From Globobulimina sp. (taxonomy: Eukaryota > Foraminifera > Rotaliida), in the NCBI GenBank assembly GCA_003354225.1, contig PIVH01000286.1, positions 1 through 6,488 on the forward strand: 6,488 nt of DNA, read 5' to 3'. Below, in pieces: positions 1 to 6,163 of the stretch. The number at the start of each line of letters is the position of its first letter. Position 1 is the stretch's first letter. Both the position numbers and the translations under genes were made by a program. The notes under the pieces are model-generated. The model was not told where the DNA came from. It did no database searches and saw only the letters and a program-made list of their open reading frames with translations.

Positions 1-322
1 ACAGTCGATAATGTTGTGTATGATGAAGGATATGGCATTTCAGGTCGATTATTAATAAATTGTGTTTGTAAAAAAAAATTAAATAAAAATGAAAGAATAT
101 TTGCAGGCAGTCGAACACTTGAGACTTCCAAGGTTATTGTGGTCGGAACGAAGAAGTTGAATTCTCTGATAAGTTACTACCTTGCACTTCAGTCTTCATC
201 AGGAATTAAAACCTTCTTCGTCCCTAGCTTTATTTAAACAATTGCCTGCGGCAACAGCTAGTGCCGATTCTGAAACTCTACATATCCTTCCTTCCCCATA
301 TAGATCGTGGTCGTTTCCCGTG
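1..322 (+). other. 5' non-coding leader
   Basis: No credible gene. The first 100 bases are AT-rich (a run of nine A at about 70-78, perfect palindrome TTATTAATAA at 49-58) and may be host flank. From about 103 to 249 there is a long imperfect palindrome, listed separately. A small stem CGGCA (249-253) with TGCCG (262-266) follows. No ATG occurs between 92 and 322, so the ATG at 323 is the first one downstream of the candidate left end. I see no recognisable TATA box. Confidence 0.6.
103..249. repeat. Long imperfect palindrome near the 5' end
   Basis: The core arms are 145-173 and 194-224. The left arm begins GGAACGAAGAAG; the reverse complement of the right arm begins GGGACGAAGAAGG. Pairing continues through GAATTC/TAATTC-like and CTGAT/ATCAG segments, with small bulges and a loop of about 20 bases (174-193). 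Further out, GCAGGCAGT (103-111) is nearly complementary to ATTGCCTGC (241-249), with a less well paired stretch between this cap and the core. Terminal or subterminal inverted structures are usual in this order, and this may be part of one; alternatively it is a 5' UTR RNA hairpin. Confidence 0.6.
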
Positions 323-1723
323 ATGACAACTCGAACACAGCAGAGCCAGTCCAAGTTGCGATCGAATACGAAGAAGAAACGAGACAAACCCGGCTTGTCG
401 AATAATGAGACGGCGATATTTGACGTGGTACGGGATTTGTGTATTGATCCATATTATGTTGATGAGCGATGGGATTTGAAGGATGATTATTTAGGGTATC
501 CCGAGGATGTCGCGATGCCCTCTGAGATTGCCGAGCTTTGCGTTGCCGGTAATACCAAGACAAAGAAGCGATCACAGCGTCGCTTATCAGTAACAATGCC
601 GGGCGATCTTGATTTCCCGGTGAATCAGAAATGCCTTAGTTGCAAAGGCAATACGTTCAGAAAGATGGGTGGGGGCATCGCGGGGAAGTTGCGTGCGATT
701 CCTGCATTTTATGAATGCGATGCTCGTGGCATTCTTGACGCCCATGCTGATCATACGTGGTGTCCGCATTGTATCCGCGGAATGAGTACAGTCAGTCCTT
801 GGACCGACGCCGAATACTATTTCCCTGCGTTATATTCCAGGATTGCTGATGAGAAAGAAGCGATGGACACCCACGGTGCCAGGATGGAGCCCATGAACGT
901 TGATACAAAGGTTGTTACCGGAGGCAAACCGGAAACGACCGACAACGATTCGCGAGAGAAGCAAACCAGTACCAAACCAATAGCAATCCGAACCAAGAAT
1001 GATAATCACAACCATAAGACAGAGATGGACGGTGATGCGGATGATGAGACCGATGATGATAATGACTTGGCTATGTTGGAATCGTCCGGCTTATTTGAGG
1101 TGACACCATTGCAACCAACGCCATTTGATGATATTGTTGAGGATGCCTTGCATTATATAAATACAACAGCGTTGGATGTGGTTGATATGGCCGTGGTTAA
1201 GAAGAAAGTTAAGTGTGCTATCAAGCAGTTCAAAGTTGAGACGCCTGGGAAGTATGACGAGGCAGTATTTGAGCGTCGCTCTGGGGGCATATTGAGCTGT
1301 GTCCGAATTTTGAGGGATGAGTTGAATGCCACAGCCAGGAGTGTTGAGAGTCGAAGGAAGGGGGATCGCGGTGCCCGAGACCGTCAGCGCAGCGCCGCCA
1401 CCATGCAATCTAATGAGAAGAATAGGAAGAAGGCACGAAGTCGTTCCCGAAGCCGGAAACGCTCCGTGACCGATGACGCAGAGCCTCTCGCTATGCGTAT
1501 TCCGAAACGTGACGTGCAGCCCGTTCGCAAGCCCGATAAGAGAGCCGCCAAAACCAAGACTACCACGACACGACGCAAACGAACAGGTACACCGAGTACG
1601 CCATCGAAGGCAGCGGACCATGATAAAGTATGTTTGTATGAAATCTTGCCCCGTTGCTCTTGCTTGCGTCAGAAACGTCAAACTGTTTCAGTTTTGCGTT
1701 TCTCACTGGTGTTAGGTGTGTGA
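323..1723 (+). CDS. ORF1: zinc-binding-like, SR-rich basic protein, possibly a shared leader exon
   Basis: I do not recognise this 466-residue protein. The start is the ATG at 323: it is the first ATG after position 91 and the protein becomes hydrophilic and ordered from there. Residues 104-150 hold a likely zinc site, C104-x2-C107, C132, H141, H144, C147-x2-C150. An Asp-rich stretch lies at about 236-249, and a C-terminal basic region has repeated Arg-Ser (about 368-382) and then Lys/Arg/Thr (to about 432), suggesting RNA or DNA binding and nuclear targeting. Its place before the Gag-like gene suggests a structural or RNP role. The last 31 residues (from 1628, Val-Cys-Leu) are compositionally different: hydrophobic and Cys-containing. 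They begin exactly at a GTATGT donor-like site in phase 0, so they may be intron read-through and the normal exon may end at 1627 (435 residues). The ORF is real with good confidence; the function is inferred. Confidence 0.75.
   Translation: MTTRTQQSQSKLRSNTKKKRDKPGLSNNETAIFDVVRDLCIDPYYVDERWDLKDDYLGYPEDVAMPSEIAELCVAGNTKTKKRSQRRLSVTMPGDLDFPVNQKCLSCKGNTFRKMGGGIAGKLRAIPAFYECDARGILDAHADHTWCPHCIRGMSTVSPWTDAEYYFPALYSRIADEKEAMDTHGARMEPMNVDTKVVTGGKPETTDNDSREKQTSTKPIAIRTKNDNHNHKTEMDGDADDETDDDNDLAMLESSGLFEVTPLQPTPFDDIVEDALHYINTTALDVVDMAVVKKKVKCAIKQFKVETPGKYDEAVFERRSGGILSCVRILRDELNATARSVESRRKGDRGARDRQRSAATMQSNEKNRKKARSRSRSRKRSVTDDAEPLAMRIPKRDVQPVRKPDKRAAKTKTTTTRRKRTGTPSTPSKAADHDKVCLYEILPRCSCLRQKRQTVSVLRFSLVLGV
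1671..1703 (+). other. Stem-loop in the ORF1/Gag junction
   Basis: AGAAACGTCAAACTG (1671-1685) pairs with CAGTTTTGCGTTTCT (1689-1703) apart from two mismatches, leaving a TTT loop. It overlaps the final ORF1 codons and lies inside the candidate intron. A shorter stem GTGTG (1716-1720) with CACAC (1732-1736) follows and straddles the ORF1 stop codon. Confidence 0.6.
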
Positions 1724-1757
1724 GTTTGTTGCACACTTTGGATACAAAGAATACGTC

Positions 1758-1846
1758 GATTGCATAGTTAGCCGATAAGATTTCGGAGCAATCAGTGTAA
1801 CGTGGCATACATTGCATAGTTAGCCGGTTAAGTCTCGGGGCAATGT
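1758..1846 (+). repeat. Tandem pair of near-identical nested hairpins (52-base period)
   Basis: Two copies of a unit of about 34 bases lie at 1759-1792 and 1811-1844, both beginning ATTGCATAGTTAGCCG and ending CGG.GCAAT. Each folds as an outer stem ATTGC/GCAAT enclosing an inner stem. The inner stem is CCGA/TCGG in copy 1 (1772-1775/1783-1786) and CCGG/TCGG in copy 2 (1824-1827/1835-1838), so A-U becomes G-U. Just outside, copy 1 extends with G1758-C1793 and copy 2 with C1810-G1845 (and A1809-T1846). Pairing is therefore kept despite base changes, which favours a selected RNA or DNA structure. The role is unknown. Confidence 0.7.
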
Positions 1847-1855
1847 GCGCGAAGT

Positions 1856-1872
1856 GTTGGTATTGCACCAAC
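1856..1872 (+). other. Short perfect hairpin upstream of Gag
   Basis: GTTGGT (1856-1861) and ACCAAC (1867-1872) form a 6-bp stem with loop ATTGC. The loop is identical to the stem base of the two preceding repeats. It lies about 15 bases before the pyrimidine tract of the candidate acceptor. Confidence 0.5.
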
Positions 1873-1919
1873 TGTGTTAATAATGGTTACTTTCTCTCTT
1901 TGTCTGTAATGATTAGGTA

Positions 1920-2900
1920 ATGCGAGGAATGATGCATGGCGATGACCGCAAACAACGTCGCAAGAAACAAACATCCGCGGCAACAGTGACTGCCGCCATT
2001 CCGGAGATAATACCGAGACCGACTGCAGTGCCATCGGACAGCGGTGACGAATCCAGCGACGCTTCTGACTCCTCCGGATCCTCTGAGGATGACAGCGATG
2101 ATCATGACACCGACACTGTCGCACAAAAAGGATGCCTGGAAACTGCGAGAGATGACACCGTTCGGAGAGAATCCAAGAAGTTGCTGAAAAAGCACAATAG
2201 AGCGAATAAGTTCAGAGTGTCACAGCAAATATTCAGGAAATGGGCGAAGGAGCCACCGCATCAATTTGGTTTGAAAAAGGCAGTCGTTGAGACTGCGAAT
2301 GATAATGTTGCATTTAACGAGATTTTGGCGAAGATGCCCGACATTAATATGTCCAGTGAAGTCATTTTGGCTTTACTGAATAAATTGGTCAAGATAAAAA
2401 TAAAGGAATTCAAAACAAATGAAGAGAAGCTTCAATTATTGACTGATTTGGTGAATTTGAACGATCATTTATTTCATTTATTTTATCATGATACAAAGGA
2501 TGAGTTAGCACCAACGATATTGGCTTATTTGGATAGTGAGGAGTTTGAAATAGAAACATTTTATACGGATATTATGAAGGAAGTTACAGCATTGCATATA
2601 CAAAAAAGGGAAAGTCAGCATTGGTTCTTGGATAATTTACCCAAATTGACGTTTAAAAAGACATTGTGTTCATATGCCACATCCAAGAAAGATGGCTGTA
2701 CTTTGAAGAGCTGTACAGATAATAAAATGAAGTTGCATGTACGGCTATGGCCGTTTGTATATCAAAGACCTCGGACCCATAATAATAATTATAACAATAG
2801 AGGCGAGCAGTCCGTTAATAATTTTAGGAATCGACGAGGCGGTTTCCGTGGAGGTTTCCGTGGAGGTTTCCGTCGAGGAAGAGGCAGAGGTAGATATTGA
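1920..2900 (+). CDS. Gag/nucleocapsid-like protein
   Basis: A 326-residue protein. Domains in order are: a basic patch (10-16); a Ser/Asp/Glu-rich acidic stretch (about 39-66); a long predicted helical middle (about 80-240) without motifs I recognise; a CCCH-like knuckle C250-x9-C260-x4-C265-x7-H273; an Asn-rich spacer; and a C-terminal RGG box (about 304-326) with repeated Gly-Gly-Phe-Arg. Retroelement Gag proteins end in nucleic-acid-binding knuckles or RGG tails, and the position directly before RT fits, so an RNA-binding particle or RNP protein is likely. The frame opens right after TAG (1914-1916) with GTA ATG, so it can start at its own ATG (1920) or be an exon spliced to ORF1. The stop lies 224 bases before the RT frame with intervening stops, so it is not fused to RT by frameshift. 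Confidence 0.75.
   Translation: MRGMMHGDDRKQRRKKQTSAATVTAAIPEIIPRPTAVPSDSGDESSDASDSSGSSEDDSDDHDTDTVAQKGCLETARDDTVRRESKKLLKKHNRANKFRVSQQIFRKWAKEPPHQFGLKKAVVETANDNVAFNEILAKMPDINMSSEVILALLNKLVKIKIKEFKTNEEKLQLLTDLVNLNDHLFHLFYHDTKDELAPTILAYLDSEEFEIETFYTDIMKEVTALHIQKRESQHWFLDNLPKLTFKKTLCSYATSKKDGCTLKSCTDNKMKLHVRLWPFVYQRPRTHNNNYNNRGEQSVNNFRNRRGGFRGGFRGGFRRGRGRGRY
2841..2876 (+). repeat. Three 12-bp tandem repeats encoding the RGG box
   Basis: GGTTTCCGTGGA occurs at 2841-2852 and 2853-2864, and as GGTTTCCGTCGA at 2865-2876. Each encodes Gly-Phe-Arg-Gly/Arg of the Gag C-terminal tail, probably by slippage expansion. Confidence 0.9.
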
Positions 2901-3050
2901 TGAAATAACTTCAATAAAAATTGTGTTGAGCATTGCTCAGTTTATTCTTTCTGTCGTTGTTGGGTTTTTCATGCGTTCTATTTAATACTTTATAGTTCTT
3001 TTGTTTGTTGATTGGACACACAACTCGCACACATCTATTTATAGATAAAC

Positions 3051-3079
3051 ACATGACATTTCGTTCTAAAATGTCATGT
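3051..3079 (+). other. Perfect 11-bp stem-loop upstream of the RT frame
   Basis: ACATGACATTT (3051-3061) is the exact reverse complement of AAATGTCATGT (3069-3079), with a 7-base loop CGTTCTA. It sits 45 bases before the candidate RT splice acceptor and could present or hide the branch-point region, or could terminate transcripts ending after Gag. Its function is not shown. Confidence 0.65.
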
Positions 3080-3112
3080 TTTGCAGCTGCATTTACTCAT
3101 AATCGGTTATGC

Positions 3113-3124
3113 TTTGTTTCTTAG
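3113..3124 (+). promoter_or_regulatory. Candidate 3' splice site for RT-RNase H
   Basis: The run TTTGTTTCTTAG ends in an in-frame TAG (3122-3124), and the RT frame is open from 3125 with GTC GCC GAG. A pyrimidine tract plus AG fits an acceptor. Phase 0 matches the GTATGT donor at 1628. There is no in-frame ATG until 3314. Confidence 0.45.
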
Positions 3125-4981
3125 GTCGCCGAGCAGGAACGTTTAAAAAATGAGTGGTTGTTGAAGTTACGACGGCTAAAACAAAAAACCGAGATACACC
3201 GAAAGTATTATGACACCAAAAAGTGGCGGGCGAATGCCACTAATCATTGTTCCAAAATTGAACTTGAGAAATTGTTAATCTCACTAGAAGTTGGGGTTGA
3301 TTTAGGTTTTGATATGATACATCCGCCTGAACCACGCCATTTAGTCCGTAATCCGCCAGCTGACCCCCTAACTAGTGTTGGTTTGTCTGAAACAGTTTTT
3401 AAATGGTATAGCCGCGGCCAGATTTTGGGTCCGTTTACAAAAGCGGAAGCGCAGAAATTAGGGGTCACTGTTAGCCCCATACACGGGGTACCAAAACCAG
3501 ATGGTTCTGTAAGGCCGGTGATAAATCACTCGTTCCCGAAGAAACGCTTTCATACATCTGTGAATGGGAACATTGATGACGAATTTTGCACAGTGCAATA
3601 TGTTAATTTGCGGTCAATCATCGCAACTGTACAAGGTGAAGGAAAAGGTGCTTGGGTTTGGACCCGTGATTTGGAGGACGGATATTTTAATTGCATTCCT
3701 CAGAATAACCAAATGAAGTTTCTTGCGTTTTCTTGGGCAGGAATGGTATGGATCCCTACTGTGATGACGTTCGGCTTAAGTTCCGCCCCTCAAATTTTCA
3801 CCAATTTCATGAAAACTCCCTTGAAAGCAATCCGTATGATGAATCCAGATATTTCCTATCGTCCCATACAGCCAAATCTTGATCCAAAGTTGTTTGACAT
3901 TCTCTTGAAAAATGAACCAGATAAAATGTGTGATAGTGTCTCCGCATTTTATCCATTAATTCGTAGCTATGTGGATGACATCATTGGTGTCCATAAGAGC
4001 CCATCCATCGCAGCGCAACAATTTGCGAACGCCGGCACCAAGTTAAATACATTGAATTTATCACCAAAGTTGAAAAAGGATCAATGTCCAGGGCAGGCTT
4101 CTATTGTTTTAGGTGCTTTGTTGGATACAATAAAGCAAAAAGTATTCCTCCCTGAGGAGAAACGGAAACGTTATATCGATGACATCAATGAGGTGATTTC
4201 AATGAAACGGATCCATAAATCCCGTTTGTTTACAATCATCGGCCGTGCACGGCATAGTGCACAATTCTTGAGGCCATTATCCATATTAGCACGCAATTTG
4301 GATGCCTTTGTGTATGCCAGTCCACCCACCAAACAATTTATTGACATGGATAATAACTTACGCGCCGACCTTGATTTCTTGAAATGGGGCATAGAGCATG
4401 CTGCCACAGTTGGATGTTCCTTTGACTATGCAATAAAACCTGCGGATTCAGCAGACATTGAAGGATTTACAGATGCTGCAAAAGTACATGGCGGTGTGGG
4501 TGGTTTCTTAAGCGAAACAGGAGGGAGTTGGTTCCAATGTCATTGGGACAAAATTCAAATGACGAATCCACAGAATCGCGATATCCAATGGAGAGAAATG
4601 GTCGCGGTTTATACTTTATTGAAAGTGAATAAACAACGCTTAAAAGGAAAAGCCATTACGATTTGGTGTGACAATGAGCCCGTTTGTTGGATGATAAGTA
4701 AGTTCAGGGCGACATTATCGAGACCTGACTTACAATGCGTACTTCGAGAAATTGGACGGTTTTTGATTGAGAATGAAACTCATCTATGGATGGAACACAT
4801 TGAAGGTGTCACTAATGTCACAGCGGATAATTTGTCTCGTTTTAAAGAAGATCCGCTCAAAGAATGTACAAAACGTTTAAAAACAAGACCGACCCGTTGC
4901 CATCGCGCGGTACAGCGGATTACCGATTTATGTCAAGATTACGAAATTGAACGACAATATTTAGTTCCTAGAAAGACATAA
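3125..4981 (+). CDS. Reverse transcriptase-RNase H polyprotein
   Basis: Up to 618 residues if read from 3125. The RT copies the element RNA into DNA and the RNase H removes the RNA strand. Visible RT motifs are: Arg-Asp-Leu-Glu-Asp-Gly-Tyr with the motif A Asp at 3668-3670; FGLSSAP (3770-3790); and YVDD (3968-3979) with the catalytic Asp pair. RNase H follows with Asp (4472-4474, in FTDAA), Glu (4595-4597, in WREM), Asp (4670-4672, in WCDNE) and Asp (4826-4828, in ADNLSR), the full D-E-D-D set in DIRS-type context. About 50 basic residues follow and no methyltransferase motif is seen. The first ATG is at 3314, just before the conserved RT core, so initiation there is possible, but the preceding 63 open codons starting at an acceptor-like TAG favour splicing. 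No break or missing residue is seen. Confidence 0.93.
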   Translation, partial: VAEQERLKNEWLLKLRRLKQKTEIHRKYYDTKKWRANATNHCSKIELEKLLISLEVGVDLGFDMIHPPEPRHLVRNPPADPLTSVGLSETVFKWYSRGQILGPFTKAEAQKLGVTVSPIHGVPKPDGSVRPVINHSFPKKRFHTSVNGNIDDEFCTVQYVNLRSIIATVQGEGKGAWVWTRDLEDGYFNCIPQNNQMKFLAFSWAGMVWIPTVMTFGLSSAPQIFTNFMKTPLKAIRMMNPDISYRPIQPNLDPKLFDILLKNEPDKMCDSVSAFYPLIRSYVDDIIGVHKSPSIAAQQFANAGTKLNTLNLSPKLKKDQCPGQASIVLGALLDTIKQKVFLPEEKRKRYIDDINEVISMKRIHKSRLFTIIGRARHSAQFLRPLSILARNLDAFVYASPPTKQFIDMDNNLRADLDFLKWGIEHAATVGCSFDYAIKPADSADIEGFTDAAKVHGGVGGFLSETGGSWFQCHWDKIQMTNPQNRDIQWREMVAVYTLLKVNKQRLKGKAITIWCDNEPVCWMISKFRATLSRPDLQCVLREIGRFLIENETHLWMEHIEGVTNVTADNLSRFKEDPLKECTKRLKTRPTRCHRAVQRITDLCQDYEIERQYLVPRKT

Positions 4982-5122
4982 CTCTGTTTTTTTGTGATTG
5001 TTTTAAATTATTTAAATATAACAACAACACTTAGCAACAACAAACAAAACATATACACACAACTCACTTAAATAAATACACATTTGCTATAAATAACTTG
5101 CTTGAATAACTTGCATATATAG
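4982..5122 (+). other. Non-coding spacer before the recombinase with candidate 3' splice site
   Basis: AT-rich with AAC/ACA-rich stretches and no gene. AATAAA lies at 5071-5076 after the RT stop. AATAACTTGC is repeated at 5092-5101 and 5105-5114 and offers branch-point-like TAAC sequences just before CATATATAG, ending at 5122. That TAG is in frame with, and directly before, the recombinase frame. The tract is less pyrimidine-rich than the other two candidate acceptors. Confidence 0.45.
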
Positions 5123-6163
5123 TTCGCCAATGAAGATAATACCGCTTACGCATTAGGCATTGCAGCCGATGCTAAACGCACTAAGAAACATAATAGCGAC
5201 TATTTGAGATATTATTTCAAATTTTGTAAGATTAAGGAGATCGAACCCTTGGATTTCACACCAATAACACCTGAGAAATTAATGGGTCGATATTTAGGTT
5301 GGTTGTATTGGGAGAGAACATTCCAAGATAAAGACATACCGCATGGCGTAGCAAAAGTATGTCTAACCGCTGTCGGCAAATATTGGAATGACAATGGAAT
5401 CACTTGGGTCGCTAAACATCATCCAGCAATACGCAGGAAATTGCTTGGCTATAAACGCTGCAGACCCAGCTTGAAACGATCCAAACATCCATGGAGTCTC
5501 AAACATATGCAGTTTGCATGTGATATTTTACTGCGAACAGAAACCTTGATATCCCTCACTTTGGCTGGTTGCTTGGCCACTGGCTATTGGTGGGGATGCC
5601 GAGTAGGTGAATATACCTCCAGTCCTGCTTCCGTTGCAATGGATGATATCCCTTTACGTTATAAAAATCTCCAATGGTTTTATAATAATGATAATGAATT
5701 GATATCCGTTGCTATACGGATTGATAAATCCAAATGTAACCAACATAATGATCGATTGGAATTGATGCCTGTTGATTGTACGTGTAAGCAACATGGCACG
5801 TTAACATGTGGTCCACATATCCTTCAACGTCTATGTCTGTTAAAAGCAACATTGAAAGGGAGACCGTTAAAGAGAAATGATTTGATTTTTGAAAAAGCAA
5901 AAAAGACAGCAATGACACCTGATTGTGTTAATAATCTATTGGATAGCATTGCGTGTAAAATGGGATTGGATGGCACCAAATATAAAAGTCATTCGTTACG
6001 AATCGGCAGAGCGACCGATTTAGCCCGATCCAATACTCCTGATTATAAAATTGCAAAATGGGGACGATGGACTTCAGATTGTTGGAAACGAATCTACATT
6101 CGTTTGAATTTCACAGACTTAGCGAAATTATCCAATACATCAATTGACAATGTACGTAGATGA
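5123..6163 (+). CDS. Tyrosine recombinase (integration enzyme)
   Basis: Up to 346 residues from 5123. It would cut and rejoin DNA through a tyrosine linkage to insert a circular DNA intermediate, as known for DIRS-order elements. Residues 1-100 resemble the helical core-binding domain of the family (Tyr-Leu-Arg-Tyr-Tyr-x-x-Phe-Cys at about 26-35). Catalytic residues are Arg160 (CGA 5600-5602, in GCRVGEY), His290-x2-Arg293 (HSLRIG, 5990-6001), Trp316 in GRW, and the nucleophile Tyr325 (TAC 6095-6097, in IYIR). A Cys/His cluster (Cys-Thr-Cys, then Cys-Gly-Pro-His) sits at about 5778-5820 between Arg160 and His290. There is no ATG before 5282, and starting there would remove 53 residues of the N-terminal domain; the frame opens after an acceptor-like TAG, so a spliced upstream start is likely. 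One extra residue (Ile) seems to precede Tyr-Ile-Arg compared with relatives I recall. Confidence 0.92.
   Translation, partial: FANEDNTAYALGIAADAKRTKKHNSDYLRYYFKFCKIKEIEPLDFTPITPEKLMGRYLGWLYWERTFQDKDIPHGVAKVCLTAVGKYWNDNGITWVAKHHPAIRRKLLGYKRCRPSLKRSKHPWSLKHMQFACDILLRTETLISLTLAGCLATGYWWGCRVGEYTSSPASVAMDDIPLRYKNLQWFYNNDNELISVAIRIDKSKCNQHNDRLELMPVDCTCKQHGTLTCGPHILQRLCLLKATLKGRPLKRNDLIFEKAKKTAMTPDCVNNLLDSIACKMGLDGTKYKSHSLRIGRATDLARSNTPDYKIAKWGRWTSDCWKRIYIRLNFTDLAKLSNTSIDNVRR

Larger units (their letters stand above)
1628..1916 (+). other. Candidate intron (GTATGT...TAG) joining ORF1 to Gag
   Basis: The donor-like sequence AAA|GTATGT starts at 1628 between two ORF1 codons (phase 0). The acceptor-like sequence is a pyrimidine-rich run (ctttctctctttgtct) followed by ATTAG ending at 1916. 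Codon-wise reading resumes at 1917 (GTA ATG) in the Gag frame, also phase 0. Splicing would yield a fusion of about 762 residues and would remove the odd hydrophobic tail of ORF1. The last exon base is A rather than the usual G. Most of the interval folds into consecutive hairpins. Alternatively, ORF1 and Gag are simply separate genes, since Gag has its own ATG at 1920. Confidence 0.5.
2901..3124 (+). other. Non-coding spacer between Gag and RT
   Basis: No gene supported. It contains AATAAA at 2913-2918 soon after the Gag stop, a palindrome ATCTATTTATAGAT (3033-3046), a strong stem-loop (3051-3079, listed separately), and a pyrimidine-rich acceptor-like end (tttgtttcttag) at 3124. It may be the 3' part of a long intron for RT expression. 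Confidence 0.6.

Noticed and set aside
194-202. CTGATGAAG on the minus strand, resembling the hammerhead ribozyme core
   Set aside because: The matching GAAA core and stem III context are absent; the bases are explained by the 5' palindrome.
16-237. Short + strand open frame in the leader
   Set aside because: Begins without ATG, crosses the AT-rich flank and the palindrome, and has no protein-like features.
1091-1681. 196-codon open frame on the minus strand
   Set aside because: Antisense shadow of ORF1 with no recognisable domain and no regulatory context.
2890-2895. GTAGAT at the end of Gag as donor for splicing to RT at 3125
   Set aside because: It is phase 1 in the Gag frame while the RT acceptor needs phase 0.
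2737-2985. 82-codon frame overlapping the end of Gag on the + strand
   Set aside because: Repetitive Val/Ser/Glu composition comes from the RGG repeats read in another frame; no motif or start context.
2898-3125. Programmed frameshift or readthrough from Gag to RT
   Set aside because: The frames do not overlap; 224 bases with stops separate them.
4698-4703. GTAAGT in RNase H as donor for splicing to the recombinase
   Set aside because: It is phase 1 while the recombinase frame opens in phase 0, and it would cut off the last RNase H Asp.
4830-4981. Adenine methyltransferase domain after RNase H
   Set aside because: Only about 50 basic residues remain after the last RNase H motif and no methyltransferase motif is seen.
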